64,000 nt of DNA from Bilabrum cf. latius (taxonomy: Eukaryota > Bigyra: Bicosoecida > Bigyra > Bicosoecida). The stretch lies in contig OZ237742.1 of assembly GCA_965178125.1 (NCBI GenBank), positions 558,001-622,000 of the forward strand. Direction: 5' to 3'. Within the stretch, counting starts at the first letter, position 1, and each line of letters opens with the position of its first letter. The notes under the pieces were generated by a model. That model saw only the letters and a program-made list of their open reading frames with translations. It was not told where the DNA came from and made no database searches. Below, in pieces: positions 57,232 to 64,000 of the stretch. The position numbers and the translations under genes were made by a program.

Positions 57232-60063
57232 ATGAAACGGTTTATACCACACTTTTTCCTTTGGGCATTGAATTAGTACGCAAATGCCTCCTGTATTGCC
57301 TAGTGGGATGTACAAGTACCACCTTGCGTTGCTCCTGATGATATCTCGGCGGCTCGATGCGGATTTCAGTATTCAGGGATTGAGCTCGGCCAAAACCTGT
57401 CATTGTCTGTGAAATTTGTCACAAATAGTAGCTTTGATCCAGAACGCGTGATGTGGTCATCATCAGGTGGGCCTGCAGGGACCGGAATGACCATGCTCGA
57501 TGCAAAGGTCGTGGGCCCTGCATCCGTGTCTGCCACAGCTGTGGCATCGAGAGCAGGCACATACGTAGTCTCTGTAGCGCACCCCAACTGTAGCATATCA
57601 TCCCTACCTGTCGTAGCATGGCAAGGCTATAAGGTGCAAGGCGTCGAACCACACAACAAGGCGTCCCTCCCAAGCAATGAAGAGCTATTCTTTCCGTTCG
57701 ACGTGCCGTGGAACGGCTCGAATTTGAACTCTTCGCTGTCAGCCGCATTTTGGGTAGAAGCCGCGGGCCCTACCGGCTCGCTGGGCCCGGTCCGTGTTTC
57801 GGATTCGGGCCACTTCGAAGCTAGCGGCACGGGCAGTCGCGTGCGTCTCTGGGGTGCCAACCTCGTGGCCGGCGCTGCCATCCCCCCCAAGGCCTTTGCA
57901 GATGGAATAGCCCGGAAGGTGTCATCCTCTGGATTCAACGCAGTTCGCTTCACGATGATAGACTAGAACTGGGCGGGCACGAGTGCACTCGATGCTACGA
58001 TTGTAAGCAGCGACAGGGTGCACCTGAATGCAACCATGCTGGACCGCCTGCATTTTGTCATGGCAAGCTTGAAGCAACGAGGGGTGTATTGGCACCTGCC
58101 TCTACACTTTGGGCGCACGTACTGCAACTTTACTGCAGCCAGGACCGGTTCGGCATTCCTATCTGCCGATAGGGACCCGTACTCCAACGCCGCCAACCCT
58201 TGCCCTGAGATCACAACGTTTGACAAGGCCGTCGCAATGGTCATCCCCGAGGCGCTTGAGTCACAAAAGCGGTTTGCGATGGCTCTTCTCAACTCATCAA
58301 ATCCATACACAGGCCGCACAATCGTGTCGGATCCGGCGCTTGCAGTCGTTGAGCTCTCGAACGAAGACAGCCTTACCATGTACTGGAGCTGGGGGGCCAT
58401 CGATAAAGCCTCTTTGCAATACCCTGACCTGCAGCGCCACCTTGAGCTCAAGTGGACGGCTTGGTAGCTCCAACCGGGACCCCATGGCCAGATTATTGGC
58501 GGTTGCAAGCCGGCTGACCACCCCGAGGACCCATGGGGATCCGTGCTTGCCAGGTCGCAGTTCAACAGTGCCAGCAAGCTGTAGCGGGAATGCTGGGTGG
58601 CGTTCCTCGCTGACATGGAGGTGGCATGGGCTGATGCCATGGGTGCTCTACTCAGAAATGAGCTAGGCTACAATGGCCCCATCGTGGCATCACAGGCCCA
58701 GAACCTTCCTGCTAGCGTCTCGGCTCTCGCTGCAACTGTCGATACCGTTGGTGTGCATGGATACTGGGGCGTCGGCAGGTCGCCACCGCCAGGAGACAAG
58801 ACAAGGTGGGTGACGAACATTCCTCAGGCCGGATATCATTCAGGGGGGGTCTTTGGTGCAATGGCGACGTATCGCGTCCATGGGATGCCGCTGATTGCCT
58901 CCGAGACCAACACGGCCCACCCGAGCACGTACGGGGCCGAGCATGCCCTTGAGTTGGCTGCTATGATGCGGGCACAGGACTGGGACGGAGCCTACATCTA
59001 CGCGCTGTCTATAGCGTTCAAGGAAGAGATATAGAACTATCCAGCGGCGGGAATGGATCCCCCCATGGTCATCTAGCCGGAGCAAGACCTCGGCGATGCC
59101 ACGAGGACAACCCAACTCGTGGCTGCCAGCCGATTCGCGCTGGATCCGAGGCAACCATCTCTACCGCGTGGCAAAATACCTGTGCAAAATGAGAATGTGA
59201 GAGCAATGGGCGTGAATGAGACGGTGGTTGCCGCATTGATTCGTCGGATAGTGGCAAGGAACCTGGCAGACGGAGCCAGGTACCGAGGGACGATGGTGTC
59301 GGGCGCAGACTCTGGAGCAACGAATGCTAGCCGGGCATGGACTGAAATGCAAAGCTGGCCAATACTTGAATCTACTCATGGTAGATGCCACGTTGGCAGC
59401 AATTGCACGAGGCCAGGTGACTACGGCGGTCGGCTGGTACAGATCGAGCCGTACGAGTGGACGACCTCCAGCACGCAGCAAGCCTTGTTTGCGGCGAGAG
59501 GGCCAGCGTCTGCCATAGTGGCGGGCACCCTGACAGGGTACTTGAACGAATCTGGGCTGCCTTTCATCTAGCTGGCCCCGGGGCTATATGTCCGGCCAGG
59601 GCTGTCTTCGGGGCGAGCAGGGGACCTCCTCGAAGGGGGTCCTGCTGGTACTGGCAGTGGCGGCACAGACGGATCTCAGGGTTTTCTCATTGTCTCAGCT
59701 GCATGCATGGATGGAGATTCAGGGTGGTACGTTTCGCTTGCAAATTGCTCCCAGATTCTCGTCGCGGCTACCGGGGGTGGATGGCAGAATACCGGCATGC
59801 AGTTTGCTGTGTCGGACAGGGGCGGGGTGGTCGGCCCGGACAACGACCACTGGGCACAACCTCCAGCGCTTTTCGAAGTTGCAAACGTGACATTGTGTGG
59901 GTTTGCAAGCCCTGCCAGTGGTGAGCCAGAATGGACTGCGCTGCCTCTGGATGGGAGTGGAAAACCAATGGCGCACGGCCCAGGGTAGAAATCCACCGAG
60001 TGCTTGGACCTGGCTGGGTCGTCGGAGCGGACGCTGTGGTGGTCTGTGCAACGCTCTACTTAA
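57232..60063 (+). CDS. Secreted cellulase-like glycoside hydrolase (GH5-type TIM barrel)
   Basis: 943 residues, intronless, with about nine in-frame TAGs and a TAA stop at 60061. The start at 57232 gives a signal peptide (MKRFIPHFFLWALNQYANAS). An N-terminal beta domain (~60-190) precedes a barrel that opens with RVRLWGANLVAGAAIPPKA and GFNAVRFTMID, followed by MLDRLHFVMASLKQRGVYWHL, NPYTGRTIVSDPALAVVEL, SNEDSL (Asn-Glu at the expected acid/base strand), and GYNGPIVASQ...VGVHGYWG. This order matches the 'cellulase family glycosylhydrolase' group common in Planctomycetes and Verrucomicrobia. The likely second catalytic Glu is in PLIASETNTAHP. The C-terminal ~350 residues form an extra beta-rich region. 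It probably cleaves extracellular polysaccharide. An intronless gene of bacterial style in this genome suggests old gene transfer, but its TAG codons show long residence. Confidence 0.85.
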
Positions 60064-60245
60064 ATCGTTTGCGTGCGCTGGTCATAAATCGACCGCAATC
60101 TGGGTTGGATAGACTCTATCGCATGCGTCCACTGCACGCACCGGTTGCGACCAGCGCTGCACGGTTGCGACCGCTCCAGCGTCAAACGAATAGATTCAGT
60201 TTTGACCGACATCTGGAATATCTAGTTCACTAGCCACCCATTTCC

Positions 60246-63200
60246 ATGAAAAAAGTTGAACCAGACCCTTCACGACTTGTGATATCGGCTGAGGCATTTC
60301 AGCTGGCGCCACCAGCTCCCTCAACCCTAGCTGCCGTCCTACGTGCTTCGAATGAGTTTGAGAAGGCATCTGGGGCTGCAATGCAGGTCTTGGAGCAGTA
60401 GTTCATGATCAAAGGGTGCAGATCAACTTTGAATCCTGCCGAGTGGCCACGCATACGTGATGAAGTTGTGAGAGCTTGTGCTGATAATTCATCCAAGTCG
60501 CAGTCAGTTCGATACGGCGGCATCAGTGGAGTTTTGAACAACGGCTTTAGCAAATCAGTACTTGATGCACGAGATTCGTTGCGGGTGGAAGCTGCCTAGG
60601 CGCTCTGCGAACGTGACGGTACTGCAGACGTTGGCAAGCGGTCGCAGCAGACTTCAAGTGCAGCTTCCTTCCGGCATGAGGATCAGTTTCAAATGGTTCC
60701 AGACGAGCTTGATGCCGCTAACATGTGGTTCAAGCATCTATCGACTCTGTATCGAACGGCTACTAGACCAGATGAAACCGTGAAGGGACCGTCTGGACCT
60801 GCAGCAACGACCAGTGCGTATGCTACGGGTGCAGCGGCTCGGACCGGACTTTCAACCAATGCTGCATCCGATCACGACAGAACCGAGTCCGAGGCAGCTC
60901 CGCTTACCGCAGCTGCTGGTTCGAGCAATTCTGTAGTCCGAGAGCAACCGCGTGCCGGCTCGAAGCGCGCCTCGGTCAACATTTTGAAAGCCGCCAGGGC
61001 CCTGGTCGAATCCGAGGAACGGCGCCGGCAGTCTCCGGCCGAGCAGGCAGCGCGTGAGGCTAGTAGCCTTCCAAAGGTGCGGTTGCCCAGGGTGCTCGCT
61101 TGCAGTGAGGTTGGCATGAAAACATTCACGCTGGAGGCTCCAGGTGACGTGAGGAGGCACATGGACGCAAACCAGGCAAGGCTACCCGATACCAATGAAA
61201 GAAGGAAAAGCGCAGTGCTGCATGGACCCTTGATCGATGTTGTTTCTGCGAAGGATGGCTCAGGACGTGGCACGGGTGGCGAATCGCTTGCCGCTGCTGA
61301 ATCGCGACAGGCGCACCGGCGTGCTAGATCGCGTGCTTTCGACCGTCCCAAAGACATTGATCACTTGCTTCCATCAGACTGGGACATGGTTACCAACGCG
61401 GTCGCTCATGCGGGATCCTCCCGATTTCAAAGGGTTAGGCTTGGGGTGGTGCCGCAGAAACTGAAGGCGTTGCTGCAGGCAGGCCGCATGAGATTCAGGC
61501 TGAGAGAACCAATTGTGTTCTGCAAGGACCCTAGCACGCAGGTGATTCACAAGATTGCAGATGATGCGTAGCTTGACAAGGCAAAGAGGGCAGCGGCTGC
61601 GTTTTTTATATCCTTGGGTCACGTGCACCGCAAGCTCAATGGTTGCCTGGAGGTGCTCAGACAGGTCCAGCCGCAGCGGCTCGTGGCCTCTCAGCTGAGA
61701 TCTTCGCAACTGTCGCTCAGCGGGCACGACAATCGGGAAGAAAAGGCGATGGATCGCGAGGAAGAGATCAAAAGGGATTTTGTTGCGAGGCGGGCGGCGC
61801 TACGGGAAGTGCACGCCATGGTCTGGCTGCCACCCATGAGGCGGAGACTTATCAATGAGGTGCTTCCGGTGCTTCTAGCTAATGCCGCGGCTTTTTGCAC
61901 GCACAGTAGCGAAGAAATTGGGTTGCCAAGGTCCTGGCCTCGATTGAACCATGACCCTCTCCATGATCCACGCATGCAAGGCAAGCTGTCGAGCGCTGGC
62001 TCGCATGATCTCGTAGCACGATTTTCGATGGCAGTCCGATGCTTCCGCGTGATTGCTGCACTGCTAGTTGCTACTGCTGGGATGCATGGCAAGGAATCGG
62101 CTTCTGATGCGAGCTCTAGATCAGCCTCAGATCCGCATTCGTAGCGAAAGTCAGAGTCAATGGCTGGCCTGCAACGCACAGAGCAGCAGGCCTGCGTTGT
62201 AGAGCAGTGGACCCTGCCTACAATTTGCGTTGCGCTTGGCGTTGCGGAAAAGATGCTAGCAGTCGGGACAAAGATGCAGTCGCAGCGTTACAGAGAGGTG
62301 TATGAGCAGGGTGGAGACACAGCAATGGATGAGGTTGGCACTGCGGAGAGCCAGCCGGGGCAGCGCGCTCGTGGGCAGATGAACCCTGCCGACGACAGCA
62401 CTCCTTCGCACGCCCCAAAACAAACAGCTTCTCCAGTCGCCCATTCCAACTCCAGTCTCGATTGCATGCATGATCGTCATGTTTGCGAGGCGATGGAATT
62501 CGTTGCACTCCTTGGTAGGGCCCTAACATGCTCTCCTGTTGGCTTCCGTGTTCTGCTTCGCTCCGGCGATGGAGACCCGCACAGCCCCAAAGCCCTGGCT
62601 AGAACCGCGCTGGCGCTTGTACTACGCAGCTGGAGCTGGAGCCATGATGCATTTGCTCGGGTTTCTGCAGAGCTGCCTTTGCTTCCCGCTCACCCGGACA
62701 AGCCGCAGCACTGGGCAGCAGTGCCTCCCGCCAGCAGACCCTCGGCCTCGAGCTGGCAGCTAGACCCCGGCAGCGACAGCGATGATGAAGCCAGCGCTTC
62801 CATTCCGTTCTAGGGCTATGAAGGGATTAAGAGTTGGGCAGCTCCTGGAAGGCGGGGTCGCTCGGGCCGGAGAGGCTCGATTCTGGAGAAGAGGCACGTG
62901 CGACGCCAACTATTCGCACTGGAGTCCTCGAGATGCACTCGACAGCTGGTTGCCGAGACACTAGGTGCTGCGATGGCTCATGATTAGTTGCAGACCAACA
63001 GAATTTTGTCTTCGGTAGGAGGCATGGGTTGGCGGAATCTAGGTCCGATCTCTGCGGCTGTGCCTGACAGGACGGCGTCAGAGTCTGCCGCCTTTGCCGC
63101 CATTCTTTGTTCGCTCGGTCTTGCGGCTTCAGGTGGCATTCAAAGTACATCTGCGTCTATCACTGGTGGCACGAGCATCCGAGATAAGCTATTTGCATGG

Positions 63201-64000
63201 TAGCCTGCCATGCAGGCTGCAGCCTATCCCTAGTCGGTTCCTTCTCTTGATGAAGCCCTGCACTAGCACGAGCTGTTCAATCCCGCGTTTTACTTCGAGC
63301 ACGACAAGGACATGGCAGCGGCAATAGCTGTAGCAGAAAAGCGAAAAGAGCAATCAGAGCTTGGTAGTGTTGATGTTCACGTGAAGCAGGCCTAGACTCT
63401 CTCGGCTGAGCTGCTGAGAACCCTGTCTGCTGAGAGGGTTTGGTTGCGTTCTGGCGTGTCTGCAGTCAGTCTGTCGCAGGATGCGCCTGGCTTTGGGGTA
63501 TCTGTTGCAGCGGCAGCCTCTGACGGATCGTTGCGGACCCAAAGCATGATCGGGGATCGCACAAGGTCCATCCTGGAGAAACTGTTGGAGCTGCAGAGAG
63601 GAGACCTCATTCAGAAATCAATGATGGGTACCTCAAACCGCGCAGACAAAGTCAGCGTTGCGGACAGGAGCACAATGGGTAGCGCATCGGCGTTATCCGC
63701 AGGAAGTTTCGATGCGCATGCTCACTTTGAACATGATGGGAGCTTGCCTCTGCTGTGCCGTGGCATTTTGGGAACGGACGTATCAGTCAACTCGATGTTT
63801 TCGGCCGCTCTAGCTGCGACTGGTGCTTGGTCAGAGATTCGAAGCGCGACTCACACCATGTCTCGACTCGCCGCAATTAAAAGCTTTCACCAGAATGCTA
63901 GGCTTGCGTCCCTAGTCGCCAATTTTTGGGGCCGGTCAGTTGATTTTAGGACCCCACTAGCAACGAGCCAGACCGCCAGACCCCGAGCTGGCTTGCGCTG
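60246..64000 (+). CDS. Large protein of unknown function, C-terminus cut by window edge
   Basis: A single plus frame is free of TAA and TGA from the ATG at 60246 to the window end (at least 1,251 residues), with about ten TAG codons (60399, 60597, 61569, 62142 and later). I do not recognise any domain. The N-terminal 120 residues are helical. Residues ~220-310 are Ser/Ala/Arg-rich and low complexity. A more conserved-looking globular block (~370-520) contains DIDHLLPSDWDMVTNAVAHA, PQKLKALLQAGRMRFRLREP and VHRKLNGCLEVLRQVQP. Further helical blocks follow, including EVHAMVWLPPMRRRLINEVL. There is no signal peptide or clear membrane span. Same strand as the glycoside hydrolase gene, 182 nt downstream. 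Confidence 0.75.

Noticed and set aside
1-64000. Ordinary bacterial or standard-code interpretation
   Set aside because: The introns, the eukaryote-specific families and the systematic TAG interruptions of conserved domains exclude it.
1-64000. TAG interruptions as pseudogenes or sequencing errors
   Set aside because: TAA and TGA are absent from the same frames over many kilobases, frames are never shifted, and every large gene shows the same pattern.

Overview
This is nuclear DNA of a single-celled eukaryote with a variant genetic code. Genes such as PDCD5, PEX16, a ZIP metal transporter and an amino-acid permease are eukaryotic, and 10 spliceosomal GT-AG introns can be placed, nearly all 87-204 nt long and 9 of 10 ending in CGCAG. 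With the standard code the window looks like dozens of short ORFs. Almost all internal 'stops' are TAG. If TAG is read as sense, best as Gln (tracts such as CAG TAG CAG TAG CAG CAA at 36443-36460), the fragments join in single frames into a few very large genes that end in TGA (9 genes) or TAA (3 genes). All coordinates below use TAG = Gln (NCBI table 15-like). I cannot name the species.

Layout: (1) 1-5.4 kb: a large minus-strand gene cut by the left edge, a secreted sialidase-like Asp-box protein, and a four-exon PDCD5. (2) 6.1-25.1 kb: one 6,287-residue receptor-like protein (signal peptide, integrin-alpha-like FG-GAP propeller, FN3 array, EGF, PSI cluster, CUB-like domain, one membrane span, cytoplasmic degenerate RING) in a single 18.8-kb exon plus a tiny signal-peptide exon. 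(3) 25.1-32.3 kb: unassigned DNA, a leucine-rich-repeat protein, a DEDDy 3'-5' exonuclease, and a 5'-nucleotidase-like metallophosphatase with a 12-nt microexon. (4) 33.2-45.3 kb: a 3,980-residue polytopic protein built like a mammalian membrane adenylyl cyclase (membrane cassette, cyclase fold, membrane cassette, cyclase fold), but both cyclase domains lack catalytic residues and an intact protein kinase with a 630-residue insert follows. (5) 45.7-53.7 kb: ZIP transporter, AAAP amino-acid transporter, and a PEX16 about three times normal length. (6) 53.8-57.1 kb: a 3.3-kb element bounded by 48-bp terminal inverted repeats (46/48 identical). (7) 57.2-64 kb: a secreted cellulase-like glycoside hydrolase and an unrecognised large gene running off the right edge.

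The genes are tightly packed (gaps of 31 to about 900 nt; one larger unexplained gap at 25.1-26.6 kb) and mostly intron-poor. No rRNA, tRNA or CRISPR array was seen. The genes do not form an operon. Themes are cell-surface recognition and signalling (giant receptor, pseudocyclase-kinase), extracellular glycan breakdown (sialidase-like, glycoside hydrolase), transport (ZIP, AAAP), and basic housekeeping.
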